Positions 23,528 through 36,090 of a stretch of 64,000 nt of DNA are shown one piece after another. The number at the start of each line of letters is the position of its first letter. The first letter of the stretch is position 1. Position numbers and translations under genes: made by a program. The DNA is from Warburgia ugandensis (lineage: Eukaryota; Streptophyta; Magnoliopsida; Canellales; Canellaceae), in the NCBI GenBank assembly GCA_035236585.1, contig CP141132.1, positions 27,425,445 to 27,489,444 of the forward strand, read 5' to 3'. The notes under the pieces are model-generated. The model was not told the DNA's origin. It did not search any database and was given only the letters and a program-made list of their open reading frames with translations.

Positions 23528-24619
23528 TGTACATATGCATAAGATTTTTTATTTTTCTTATATTGTTAAAAAATAATAATAATTGAGTTTTCAAAAGTTT
23601 TAAGGTAAAAAATCCCTTACTATGATAAGAATTGGATTTTCAGAATCCTATTGTTTCTCCTATTTGAACTTCTTAATGAAAATGCATATGGTTAATTATA
23701 CATTTCATTCATGTCCTAAAGTATTTTATAAAAGTTAAATCTTAGAACACACTTACACATAGTGCATAAGTTTAGACAGATAGATGGTATGACTTAAAGA
23801 CCCTGAAGAAATTAGTAGAGACCTATATATCCAAGTGAGTTTATAGACTATCATTTTTTTGAGGGTTATAAATAATTTCATACTTTCTTCAGTAGTGATT
23901 ACTTTGAAAGATCCCATTATCTTTGTTCTGATCAATTTCAAAGAAACTATAGGAGTGATAACTTAGTTTCCTAAACATTTATTGAATTTAATAGGCTTTA
24001 AGAAACATAGGAAATGATATAGGTCATCCTTATTTTTAGCTTAGAGACATAAAGCCTACCTTGTATATTATACCACTAGTTAGACCATTTGAACCTCTTA
24101 CTAAGCCTTTTCTTTTTCAAAATCCCATTTACTTTAACCTAGAAACCTAGTTAAATATCCATTACCTATATTTCAAAAAATGAATAAAGATGGTAGCAAA
24201 AGTTGCAAAAGGACAAAAACGAAGAAGTTAAAAATATGAAAGTATTGACATACAAAACCCTTTCCCTCAAATAAAAAAAATATAAAGAAAAATCAGAAAA
24301 TAATTATAAAATAAAGAAAGTTGTGAAGAGAGAAAGGAAACGTAGAAAAGATATTCACTTCAGCACTCAAAAGCGAAGTTGTCCAAATAACAATTATTGA
24401 AGTCCTCTGCTTAGTTTTGAAACTTTGAATCTTTATACCCTTCATTTTAGAACCTATCCTAAGTCTCTTTTGTCCTATCTAAAGACCTTTTAATCATAAG
24501 GTAGAAGATAGCCTTAAAGAGTATATAAATTGGAAGGAATCTGTGAACTACTCTTGTTGGTCTTGGTAATTGCATTCATTGGTGTAGCTTTAAAATTTAC
24601 TTGCAAGTGCATGAATAAT
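23528..24619 (+). repeat. 3' LTR of element D, interrupted
   Basis: It starts TGTACATATGCATAAG after the purine tract and matches the C1 LTR (12996-13836, reverse strand). It is cut at 24619 by an LTR of family G. The A-rich stretch at 24220-24350 is low in complexity. Confidence 0.78.
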
Positions 24620-27381
24620 TGTTAGTATTACATGCAAGAGAGGTCCATCCCATGAAAAATCACACAGTTTTGTATGTTGGGTGGATCTCATTTAAACTAT
24701 TTAACCTAGCAAAACGAATTGGATTTAACCTAGACTAAGGCTTTACACTAACATGGAAACCTACTAAAGCTACTCTAACATGCAAATTAACATAGACAAT
24801 GATTAACTAATACCTAAAGTGAAAGCAATTAAACCTAACATGGTATTCATGATTTAAACATGGAAAGTGCATGAAACAAAGTAAACTAAGGTGCATGAAT
24901 GGAACATGAAGGTATGTATGAACTAGGATGTAACTTAATATAGTATGGAATGTGAAATTAATCATCTAATACATGGAAACCTAAGCTTAAAGAATCAATG
25001 TTCTAAGGCTTAAACATCAAGACCATGCCATTGACCCATGGGTGATACACATGGTTCAAGTTGAATGCCTCAATTGGAATTTAAATGCAACTATTTCTAG
25101 AATGAAAATCAAGGAATCTAACCATGGAAACAACATCTAACAACCACAAAATAATAATAATAATAATAATAAAATAAAAAAGAAAAGAAAAATTCAAATT
25201 TAAAGTAAGAGGCATATTCACAATCATTGCACACTTAACATTGAAACAAAATTTCCATTAATTGAATCAACAAAGTTACAATTGTGGTGCTCACTCTCCA
25301 TGAAGTATGAACACCAGTCAATGATCCAAAAATAAATACAAAACAATGTCTTCAATCATTCAACCAGCAATCAAAGTTAAGCATGAATGATTCCTAAAAG
25401 TGATCTAAGGAAAACAAGAGGAAAAGAATGAAAAAGAATGCAATAGATGGCATGTAAGGAAAACATGGGCAAGGATCTTGATCAAAGAACTAGACTCTCT
25501 TGGTTGTCACTATAAAAGAGGTATAGTCCTTACATTTAAGGATGCTAGGTGTAAAACAAAGTGAAAGAATCAAAGGAAACTAGGCAATAAATCAAAGAAA
25601 TTAAGGCATGAATTCAATGAACAAAACAATCAATAAAACAAATCCAGCAAAATAAGGAACTAAGAAGAACTAACCCTAAATGAAGGACTTCAAAGAGAGT
25701 TCAAAACCCAAAGAGAAAAGGCATGGAAGGGCTGAAAGGGTGCTACTTCAAGGTGCACCATGTTGGAGAATTTAGGAAGGAGGGAAGGGTGGGGACGCCT
25801 CCTTTATAAGAGGGGGCATTCTCCCATTCTCCAAAAGATTCTTCCCATGAGGGTCCACCTAGAGTTTTATATGGCTTAGAAAGTTCTTAATCTTGGTAAT
25901 ATGCGAACCCAGGGTGGCAATGATATGGAGATTAGGAGGTAATATTAGAAATAGATCTAGGGCAAACAAACTCGAAGCATCAAGACCACTTAAAAGGAGG
26001 AATGTGCCTACTTTTTAGGGTGAGGCATCTCCACCTCTCTCCTATGCATGGAAAACCCTAAGGAGAGGTTGATGTGTTAGGTAAGATGGACGATGAAAGA
26101 GGTAACGAGCTAGGTGGAATTAAAAAGTGATTAGGTGGCATGGAGGGATTGGGCACCTGACTTAGCAACCTCGGACAACTAAGAGGACACCAAGGTGGAA
26201 GTAACCTACTTTTTTGGGTCAGGCATCTTCCACTTTGAGAAATTTATGGGAACCCTAAAGAGTTCAGCTGGAATAGAAAAAAATAAGAAATAAAAATATA
26301 GGAGAAAAGAAAGAGGGGAAGAAATAAATTGAAGATGGAGGAGGGGATGTGGTAAGAAAGAGAGGGAGGTGTCCTCCTACTTTCTAGAAGTTAGACATGA
26401 AACTCCTTTCTTTAAGGTATTTCATGTGGAAACCTTTGTAGGGAGTGGGAAGTGAGTGGAAAGAGAGAGAAAGTGATAAGGGGGAAGAGGTGGAAATAGA
26501 AGGTGAGGTGGTTGGTTGGCTAAGTGGCGATTTTAGGAAGGTGAAGCAATTTTAGGAATGTGGTAGGCACCATCTTCTTAGGAAGGTGCATCTCCCCTTA
26601 AGTGAAAATTGTGGGATGGAGTATGGTGAGGTGGAGAGACAAAAAAAGGTGGGAAACATGGCAAAAAGGAGAATAAAAAGGGTTCTTCCTATTGGTTCAC
26701 ATGCAAGCTTACCTAATTTGATTTTCACCCAAATATCCTCTAATTACCCTCTTAAAAATCTACTTTTTAGCTTAGGATAGTTGAATGATATTCTTCTCCA
26801 ATAGTATCACTCCATGTAGCATTGTCTTAAGTGGCTCCAATGGCTCTCTTTGAGGGCATATTTGGCATGACTTTCTTAGCCTATCACTTTTTCTCATGGC
26901 TTATATGGCTAAGGTGGTTTGAATGGATCCCATGCAAAGGTGGTGGAAATGCAGGGCTCATGCACAGCCCCATTTTAAGCACCTTTAGCTCTTCCAATAT
27001 CATCCTTTTCTTGCCTTAAGATGATCTTGATCCTTGATTGAGCTATATATCAATGATATTTATGACTTGGCTTGCTTAGGTTTCCTATTTAGACTAAGAC
27101 CCTCATGCATGGCTCAAATCCTTATCTTGATCAATCTTGGCTATTGAATACTATCTTAATTCCTACAAAAAATAAAGAAGTCTAATTAAATCCTAAAACA
27201 TCATGATTAGTCAACCATTTACTCTGGATTAGCTTCTGAATGCACAAAATAACAAACGTTTGAGTTGTTAGGTCAGAAATGCATGTGTTACAAAATTATG
27301 GAAAAACCTACAATAATGCTATATTTTATAACACATGGGCTACCAATTGTGTACTTTATGTACAAACTTGAAAACTTATCA
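24620..27381 (-). repeat. LTR of family G, minus strand
   Basis: Read on the minus strand it begins TGATAAG (plus-strand position 27381) and ends TACTAACA (24620). It is homologous to the plus-strand LTR at 27948-33582, for example GTGTTATAAA, ACACATGCATTTCT and AAACCTAAGYAAGCCAAG. It is about 2.76 kb long. No target duplication is apparent (ATAAT left, TCCAT right). TGATAAG starts are typical of Tat-type elements. The C-terminal GGGATGGACCTCTC-like end also fits. Nothing coding was seen inside. Confidence 0.72.
25149..25172. repeat. (TAA)n microsatellite
   Basis: About eight ATA/TAA units within the minus G LTR. Confidence 0.9.
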
Positions 27382-27937
27382 TCCATTCTTCTCGATCATA
27401 ATTCCTTTGTCTTATCTATGCTTAAAATAAATTAAGTGAATCACTAGTATTTATGAATTCAGTCACATAGTGAGAGAATTTTGTTTGACCCCTTTTTCTT
27501 TGAGAGCTTTAATTCTAAGTTTATATCAGTTAGAAATTGATGTCAAACATCATTCCAACAGGGCATAAGCATATAAGTTTAGAAGTCTTAACTTATGAAT
27601 CTATATGCACACTATACTCTAAGATATAATTGTAATAAAATGGCTTTGGTATGTGGATAACTTGTTGAATTTTTCATTCATCTCTATTAAGTTGTTTAAG
27701 CTAGTAGGGTGCTAATGGACTATAATTCACTGAGAATAAATTAAGGACTTAGTCTTATGGAATTTTGTGGGTGTATTCATTGCAAACCCTCATGAGGCTT
27801 AACTCATCCACTAGGGTAACGTATGAGTTCAAGGGCTTGTTGCATATGCTAAATGCAATTGTGAGTACTTATGAAAATAGCAACCTTTATGTTTTCATGA
27901 TTTTTTGCACATCTTACTTAGATATAGAAAAATGCTT
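27382..27937 (+). other. Spacer between the two G LTRs; likely 3' non-coding end of a G element
   Basis: Non-coding. Its right end runs into the purine tract of the plus G LTR, so at least the last part is the element's internal 3' end. The left part could instead be the continuation of LTR D. No protein motif was seen. Confidence 0.45.
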
Positions 27938-27947
27938 GTTTGGGGTG
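27938..27947 (+). other. Polypurine tract of element G (plus strand)
   Basis: GTTTGGGGTG is followed at once by the LTR start TGATAAGTGTGC, the arrangement seen in Tat-type elements. Confidence 0.75.
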
Positions 27948-28580
27948 TGATAAGTGTGCAATTTTGTATAAAAAATATCCAATTAGTAATCCGTGTGTTA
28001 TAAATTATAGGCATTATTCTAGGGTTTTTTGAAATTTTATAACACATGCATTTCTAACCTAATAGTCTAAATTTTTGATATTTTATAGGATTAGGAGCCA
28101 ATCCATAGTAAGCGTGTAAGTTGTCATAATTTTCTAGTATTTAATTAGGTTTTTTTCCTTTTGTAGGTATTGAAAAGATGATCAAATGGCAAAGATCAAG
28201 AAAGATAAGATTTGAAGACCAAGATCAAAAGGGAGAGCAAGGACCTACATTTCAATATTCCAAAGCCAAATCAAAGTTTAAGATCATCTTATGGCCAACA
28301 AGAAGGTAATGGGAATAGCAAAAGGTGACTAAAATGGCCAATGCAAAAAACCATAAAATTCCATTGCTTTTGTATGAGAATTGGAGTCATACATGAAGTT
28401 TCCTAGTCTATCAAAGAAACCTAAGTAAGCCAAGCCATTCAAGCCTTGAAGCCAAGGGACTTAACCACTCAAGTCATCAAACATTAAGCCATCAAAGTGA
28501 GCCTCCAAGCCACATGGAGTCACACAATTGGAGCACATTTAGAAACAAATGTCCTTTGCTAAATAGTGAATTTCAAGGGA

Positions 28581-28585
28581 TAATT
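28581..28585. repeat. Left target-site duplication of solo LTR F
   Basis: TAATT, identical to 31611-31615. Confidence 0.95.
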
Positions 28586-29479
28586 TGTAATATCCTTAAT
28601 TTTTGGTATAAATTAAGAATTTATTAAATAAATTAAATTAAAATTTTATAGATGGCCTGAAAACTTAAGAATTTGAAAGTGATCGTCGATAGGATTCCAA
28701 TGCCACAAAGAATGCGAAAAAAGGAGCTCAAATGAGGGAGTTATGAGCCATTGAAGTTATAGGGGCATTTTAGTCATTTGACAAAAACGTAAACACAGGG
28801 GCCCGAATTGATAACGACACCCCCTTTCTTCTATATGCCTCTACCCGATCTGGTAAAATCCTTGGAGAAACCAGTGGAAAGAGGCGTGAAGGGAAGAGTT
28901 TCTCTTCCCCTTAGACTCTAAGGCCTATATCTTTTCCCCCCAGGTGCCAAAACACTCCACCTTTCCTCGTTTTTCACTGAGTTTTACTCTAAACCCTAGC
29001 TCCAGAAAAATTCAAGTTTTCCGGCGAGTGGAACTCTGGCAACGTCAAGCAATGGCCAGCAAATCAAGTAAGCTCTAAGCCCTCAATTTTTATAATTTAT
29101 ATGTATAAATATAATAGAAATACAAAATAGGAAATACTTGAAAAACTAGGAAAAATCATGTTTTTCCTAGGAACCCTATGCACGCTATTGTTGGAGTGTG
29201 ATTTTATGGATGAAACCACATCTGTTTGCAAATCGAACCATCCATCTAGTGCATGATAGACCCAAGGATAAACCCTTTAAATTTGGGAGAGATCCAATGG
29301 TTGGTTTCTCTAGAAAACGTGAAAACCAGTATCTAGGGAAGTTTTTAAGAGCTTGGGAAAAACCATTTAAAAAACATGGTTTTTTGAAAAATCAAAGAAA
29401 AAGGAGGGTATAAATGAAATCTAGAGGAAATTCTGAGAAAAATGGTGCAAAAATCGCACAATTTGGACACCTGTAGGCT

Positions 29480-29840
29480 TGTCGGAGACAACCGGAATTC
29501 GGTCTTCTTCGGCGGCGGTGACCACGTCAGCGCCAAGGCGCCGATGCCAAGATGCCCAGCAGGATGCCCCAATGAAAACGCTGAATGGGAGTCGACATCG
29601 CACGCGCAAGCAGGGGAAACAGCGTGCACTGTCTCGAGAAGTCAGGAAGCGCGGCGTCTTGACGACCGTGACGTGCGCGTCGGTGCGTCACAGTACCGAG
29701 GATGAACGCGGTGCATCCTCGTTGTGTTTCACGGTGGCAGGCGTCTTCGTGACGCGAGTTTACATCGGTATAAACCAGCATAAACTAGCGCCGCCAGTAC
29801 AAACCCCCTTATGGTGGTCGGGTAGGCCCCATTTACATAT
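29480..29840 (+). other. GC-rich, CpG-containing island in LTR F
   Basis: Locally much richer in G+C than the flanks, with many CG dinucleotides. That is unusual in silenced plant repeats, where methylated C decays. Overlapping open frames on both strands (up to 126 codons at 29479-29859) are a by-product of composition. It lies where the R/early transcribed part of the LTR would be. Confidence 0.55.
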
Positions 29841-31074
29841 ATATGCACTTAAAACTTGATTTTTAGGAGCTAGAGGAGTCCAAATCACGATCCAAAAGAG
29901 GCATTGTGACCGTATTGACGACGCAGACCTAATTTTAACTTAAAAACTTATAAATGACCACTTTTAATTTAGAAAATTTTTAAATTAGTGATGTGACATG
30001 TATAGGTGCACTTGAACATACCAATTAAGGGGATAATTAGCAAGCAAGTGGTCTCACATTGAAGTAGGTGACGACAATTAATGCTTTGCCTTGATTTTTT
30101 AAACCATGCATAAACATAGCATCATGTGTGATTGTGTTTTAAATTGCATTTATTATTTGTCGTTGATTTCATGAGACTTTGAGTACATTATGATTATTAC
30201 AAATTGAAATCTTTTATTGAATAAACTCATGACAAATGTTTTTATGAGCATGATATTAATTAATTATGCTTAAATAAAGACTTCTTTCTTATTATATATT
30301 GGGAATGCATGGATTGGCATGGAAATAAGAATAGAGGCTTGTTAGCTGGTCCTTTTATAGGCTAACCCCAGGATGAGGGGCGTGTCTTGGGATTACAAGC
30401 TACGAGTGCTCTTAAGTTTTAGCATATATATATGATTTCCGTGTTTTTATAATTAATGATGGGTGCTCTCACCCAGTGGGCGTCATGCTAGGAGGGATAG
30501 GGCCGGCCACCCACCCTCTGAGATTGTGATGTGATGATATTATGATATGATAGACACCTGCCCATAGATGGCATTCGGTAGGGGTTTGGTAACATGGATA
30601 GTCCACACTACCGGTCTGTGCCTTTCCATTGGGACAAACGCTAAGTCTCCCTTTATGGTGTCGACAGAGAGCGGCTATGGTTGAGACCCATGGAGGGTTG
30701 TGTCTATGGCATGATGGCCCATATTCTTATTATGTGTGCATGTATGATGAGCATGGTTATGAATGGTATGCCTGGGTGTGACGACATTCAGAGGTTGGCT
30801 ATGAGTACTCATGATCAGAGATATTAGTGCGATGTTGTGGGACCCATTACCTTAGGGTGCCCTTATTCTTATTGTATGCTCATTTACATTGATTCATGTC
30901 ATGTTTTAACTCTGTGAAATGCATGTTTTAGCATATGGAATAAATTGGCATTTATGTTGGCATGACTTATGATACTGCTATCTTCATAGATGATAGACTT
31001 TTTATCAGTACTTTTATTCATTTATTTTATTTTATTACATTAATTGTCTATGTACCTACACAAGCTATAGTTTG

Positions 31075-31106
31075 CTGAGGCATTGTGTTATTTTGCAATA
31101 CCTTAG
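31075..31106 (+). other. Stem-loop in LTR F
   Basis: CTGAGGCATTG and CAATACCTTAG pair over 11 bp with two G-U-type pairs. It lies ~500 bp before the LTR end, the counterpart of the hairpins in A, B and E. Confidence 0.68.
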
Positions 31107-31610
31107 ATCTTAAGCGCGATAACAGGAAAGGCAAGGCTGTTGAGAAACCATGAGAGCTGTGAAAGATCCTTTTTCCTAGAATTTTAGACGATGATGTAAG
31201 TCAATAAACAGGATTATCATTTGAATTTAATTATGGACTGTTTACTTTATATTTTAGATTTGATTGAGATGTTTAGACATATGTTGGACATTTATATGGG
31301 ATTTTATGATGGATAGACCCTGGGCCATATTATTATTGTGTTTTGGATATTTATTTGATTCAAAAATAAAGGCGCCGATTCATTTGAAGTTGATTGATAC
31401 GAGTATTGTTTTAAATCTATTATCATAAAAATTTATTTATGTTTTAAATTATATATATGCCATTTTGAGAAAGGAAAACTAACACCCGTAGTTTTTAAGA
31501 GATGTTTTAGTAAAATGATAAATAAAACTTTTCTCATGGGATCCCAAATGCTCTTATTAAAAATGATATTATTATTATAAAAAAATGTCTTAAAAGTCTA
31601 GGGTGTGACA

Positions 31611-31615
31611 TAATT
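31611..31615. repeat. Right target-site duplication of solo LTR F
   Basis: TAATT, identical to 28581-28585. Confidence 0.95.
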
Positions 31616-33582
31616 CGAAATGAATTTGAGTGATAATCAACATGGTAAGATGTGCATGCATAGGTGGACAAATCAAGAGAGAAACCAAGTCAAATTTACT
31701 TACCTTTGCCTCTCTTTCCCCCCCTCTTCTCTCCTTTCCCTACCCACCATATCACATACTTAGGATGGAAGGAGTTCCACACCACCTTCCTTGAAAAGTA
31801 GGGCCTCCCCCTTTCTAAATCCATCCACTCCATCTTCTAATTCCTTTACTCACTTAACAACTTCATCTTGCTATATCTTTCCTATCTTTTTCCACTTTAT
31901 TTTCATCACAACATGATTCATACCTTAAAAAAAAGGGATTCCACACTTAATCCCTTGAAAGGTGATGCCTCCCCCTTCCCCTTGCTCATATTTAGAAAGT
32001 CCACCTCACCTCACTTCCTAATCTTTTATCTCCATTCAGTGACTTAACTTTCCTGCTGAGAGTTCTGGTTCTAATTGTTCTTTTTCTTCCTAGGATAGCA
32101 TCTTATCAAATTGAAAAGAAAAAACTCTATATAATCCTATGGAATTCCACACCCAATACAAGTAAAGTTGTTGCTTCTAGCTCCTTGAAATCAAGCACAT
32201 CAACTTGGAGGTACTTTTACACCTTCTCATTACTTCTTAGCTACCTTTTCTTGTCTTTTACACCTTCTCATTACTTTGTTCTTTTTGTTTCGATCATAAA
32301 GTCTAGGTTATTAATTCGCTTGTTTTCTTTGCTTCATTGCTTCCCTTCTTTATCTATTTCCTTACTTCTACACACATAGTTTCTCTTTGTTTCCTCTTAC
32401 TTTGCTTCCATATCTATTACATTTCATGCTTAATTCCTCAAAATCAAAGCTATGTTTTCACTGGTAGTGACATCCAAGAGGATAATGGCTTTGATATCTC
32501 TTTGTTTCCCATTTATATTTTCCTTGTTTCTCACCTAGATTTAGGACTAGTTCTTATTGCTTTCTTTTCCATCCTCATGCCCTTGCTCTCTTGACTTCTA
32601 TTTTGGGTTTCACATACATGTTATTTGATACTGGTTTGAGATTGTTGAGGAGTGGTTATACTTTTTTTTAAAATCAATTTCTAGTCATTAGAATAGTACT
32701 CAATTTTCAGCTTTGTTCTCCATGTATATGTTCACCATTTTTTAGTGTAATTTTCCTATTCAATGAATATACTTTCTAAATGAGTATTCTTGCTAATTGA
32801 TTCTAGAATTAACATACTTCCAATCTTGAATGTTTTCTTTCATGAATCACATGCATCATGTCTCAGTCCATGCCTTGATCGATTTAAGTTGCACGAACAC
32901 CATTTTTCTAGAATTTTACCTTTCATGATTCATGCATGATTTGTAGTAGTCCATACACCTTATTTGCTTGATTTCTCAAGAACCCACTTAGAATTTTAGA
33001 TAATTTAGTTACTATTTTGGTTATATCCCATGTTATCAAGCTTTTATTTCATGCATTCCATTCAGTTTCTTACTCCATGCACCACGTGCACAACTCCATG
33101 GGTCATGCGCATTGTGATTGGATGATTTTCCTTTAAGTGATTTATTTTTCCCTTGTTTTATGGTAGTTTAGCATTACTTGTTTAATTATTTTCATCTTAG
33201 TTTAGTTTTAGAATGTCCCTTAATTTAGTTTTAGAATGTTTTATTTTTAGATAGTTTTAGGATTATGTAAGTGTTAATTTAGCAATGTTTCATTTTTAGC
33301 AAGTTTACTTAAGTAAAGCCTAGATTCATCCATTCTTGTTTTGCATTAGTTTCTTTTATTGAAGGTATGTTAGTTAGGAAAGTTTTGAATTCCATTGAAA
33401 GTCTTTATTTTTAGAATGTTTTAGGATTATGCCTATTTCACATTCCATGTTGTCTAAATCCCTAGTTTATTGAAAACCCATCTCTCATTGGCTAGGCTAT
33501 GTAATTTAAATAAAATTAAATCAATTTCCAAACCTATAAGATTCCTGTTGGGATCGAGCTCTCTCATGTGCAAATTACTACA

Positions 33583-35589
33583 TTAATTCCTATGCTAACA
33601 CATAATTTTAAAACATACACCAATTTGATATATTTAGAAGTATAACATGCAATATCCCTATAATTAGCAATTTCTAACCCTAAACTTATCGTAAATATCA
33701 CTAATTCAGGGTTTATTTCAAATTTTGAACGATTAAGGTACAAATAAGAAATGCACATATTTTAGCACTCAAAATCCTAAAAAGTGCAAGATCACTATCC
33801 AAACAACATCATGGGCCCACATGCCAAATGCAAAGTCCCAAAGGTCAAAGCATAATATTGGTGTTGTTATAATCTTAATCACTATTAGAAACCCCATGCA
33901 TCACCTCAAACCTTATCCAACTACTAAGGGTGTTTTTCTCGAAAGATAAGGCAACGACATCCCATGCATAAGTGCAAGCTATCCACCACCTTTGAAAGCT
34001 TCTAGGAGAATCTCAACTCACATATAATGGAGTACAAGTGCACTTGGTATTCTGAAGTGAACTACTCAGATAGTGGGCTCTGGTTGAAAGAGTAGCGTAA
34101 CTAGTTCTTCCATTTTACCCCAAAGAGGGGACCACCTAATGGGATACACATTTTCTCCATGCAAGGTGGTGAGTTACATGTCATTATACATGTTGTCCAT
34201 GAGAAAAATAAGGAAGAAATAATAACGAGAAAAACGGGTAGAAGAAAGGAAGAGTTTATAGGAAATCTACAACTAGGGTTGATCTAGAGTTTCAAAGGAA
34301 GAATGGCCATCATCTAACCTTGATTATGGCTATCCAAAGGCATCCAATGAGAGCCCACTCAATCAAATATAGACTGATGAGAAATAACACTACAAGGAAA
34401 TCTAGAATAGCACGTCATTCATGGATATTTTTTGGATGGGCTGCCCACAAAATTTTCAAGGAGTTACAATAGTGATCCACCTTGGAAAAATGTGCTTATT
34501 TTCACTTAAATCCCATTGGATAGAGATAAAAATGGTGGTCTAGGAGAGAAACAAGGAGGGAATTGATAGTGAATAAGAAAATCTCTACAAAATCCAAATG
34601 ATTCACTCTAAGGTATGTTCATCCTATGGATGAGAAGAAAGGAGTTTCAAAATGGATCCCAAATGATAAGGAAACTTTCAAACAATCTTAGCCACTTAAT
34701 TGTTTAAAAATAATCTAATGGTAAGGAATGTCATATAGAAAAGCCACTCCAAGCCACCATCCTAGATTCCCATGTGTTCAATTTAATGCATTTAGAAGGA
34801 AAGAAGTGAGGGCTTCTTTTCCAGAGGAATTTACATGTGAATTTTAATAAGGAATGTGGGAGAAAATATCGCAAGGCATATAATTACATTATTTGTATCT
34901 TATCATCTCCATCATCCAAGGAAGAAAGCCCTCATCCAACCCTCCATCCATCTAGCCTAAGTATTCTTTCTTATCTTCCTTCTACTCTCCCTTATGCTTC
35001 TTTCCCTCCTCTTTTCTATATCTTTCCTTCTTGCTCTCTCATCTTTCCCCTCTATCCTAATTTGTATTACATGCCCAATATTCTTTAGAATTCTCTCCTT
35101 CCAATCTTAAAGCAGCCTCCACTCATTCCATAAGTGTTCCACGCCCTCATTCCCCCCCCCCCCCCCAACACTTCCTTTCATCCCTCTCATCTTAGCAATC
35201 CCTTCCTTCTTTTCTCCTATGATCTCAGCCTTTCACATCTCAAGACTTCTCCCAAGAATATTTATAAACATAGGTGAGGTGAATATGAGACATATCTCTT
35301 TCCATCCATACAATACAAAGTCAAATACAGGAGAAACAGAGGAAGAGAGATCACTCTCACCATCTCTCCCATAGAGTTACACATCAAAATCTTTAAGAGA
35401 AGAGATAAGAGTCCAATCCTAACCCTTGAGCCATACATTCCTTCTTTTATTTAAGGCTTCATGTGTGAGTTTGGAAGGATAAGACAGCATCTCCAGGTAG
35501 GTACTACACTCCATATCTCCTAAAGTTAAGAAATTAATGTTCCTAATCCAAGGAACACCTATCTCCATGTTTTACTTTGTTTTTCCCTC
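33583..35589. other. Unassigned repeat-like sequence
   Basis: No coding motif or clear LTR boundary was found. The minus strand near 33740-33800 (TGAGTGCTAAAATATGTGCA) resembles the start of Tat-type LTRs, so part may be another decayed G-like LTR. The stretch 34890-35250 is TC-rich and contains a C15 run at 35152-35166. Confidence 0.35.
35152..35166. repeat. Homopolymer run C15
   Basis: Fifteen consecutive C. It may be variable in length and prone to sequencing error. Confidence 0.9.
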
Positions 35590-36090
35590 TATTCCACAAT
35601 ATGGTGAGACTCTCAAGTCCAATGGGTGCACTCCACCTTAGTTCCTTTCTTCTTTATCTTTTATTTCATCTCTACAATTGGATGTACAAACTTAGTGGAT
35701 GCATTCAACTCTAGTTCCTTTCTTCAATCTCTTTTTCTCATTAAGGTGCGATGTCTAACTCTAATAAATGCCGCCTCCCTTAGATCTTCTCCTTTTCATT
35801 CTCTCTAGCTCTCTTCCATTTTTTATTCTTTCTTTCACTCCAAAGTAGAATGTTCAAATTTAATGAATTCTTCCCACTTTGGTTGCCTCCCTTTTCCTTA
35901 TCCCACTCCTTTCACCTCATTCTAAGGTGGATGTTCACTCTTAATGAACATTTTCCACCGTAGGCTCTTTTTCTTTTGTTTATTTCATTTCATTTCCACC
36001 CTAAAGTGGGACATAAAAAACAAGTGGACATACCTCAATTTGATTTTCTTCCTTTCCTTTTATTTTATTCTCCCTAAGGTCACCCTCTTC
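35590..36090 (+). repeat. Decayed tandem array of ~80-bp hairpin units
   Basis: Six or so units begin near 35595, 35675, 35742, 35841, 35922 and 36001. Each has an AAGGTG-type start, a GATGTTCA / TAATGAAC middle, a TCCACCTTAG-type end and then a TC/TTT-rich spacer. Start and end of a unit are complementary: in the unit at 35922, CTAAGGTGGA pairs with TCCACCGTAG and TGTTCA with TGAACA. In the unit at 35841, CCAAAGT pairs with ACTTTGG. Confidence 0.65.

Larger units (their letters stand above)
28586..31610 (+). mobile_element. Solo LTR F, intact, 3,025 bp
   Basis: It begins TGTAATATCC, ends GGGTGTGACA and is flanked by perfect TAATT duplications, so both ends are exact. It has no primer site, interior or second LTR. 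The U3 part shares a module with LTRs A, B and E: GATTCCAATGCC, then CGAAAAAAGGAG, then ATGAGGGAGTTATGAG. It also shares AATTGATAACGACACCCCC with LTR A. A GC-rich island is at 29480-29840 and a stem-loop at 31075-31106. The perfect duplication suggests a fairly recent insertion into LTR G. Confidence 0.95.
27948..33582 (+). repeat. LTR of family G, plus strand, split by solo LTR F
   Basis: It starts TGATAAGTGTGCAATTTTG after a purine tract and ends near TTACTACA, preceded by GTTGGGATCGAG. Without the inserted LTR F and its duplication it is about 2.6 kb, close to the inverted copy at 24620-27381. The stretch 31730-32250 carries alternating TC-rich and 'accaccttccttg'-type motifs also found in the inverted copy. 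Short hydrophobic open frames at 32185-32594 are TC/TTT-rich and not genes. Confidence 0.68.

Noticed and set aside
24615-24619. Target duplication for the minus G LTR
   Set aside because: ATAAT on the left does not match TCCAT at 27382-27386.
29479-29859. 126-codon open frame in a GC-rich stretch
   Set aside because: Overlapping open frames exist on both strands because GC-rich DNA has few stops; it lies wholly inside solo LTR F and shows no motif.
34837-35088. 83-codon Ser/Pro/Leu-rich open frame
   Set aside because: It comes from a TC-rich low-complexity stretch; no start context, domain or conserved partner.
35590-36090. CRISPR-like array
   Set aside because: Repeats are long, diverged and self-complementary without regular unique spacers, and the context is plant retroelement DNA.
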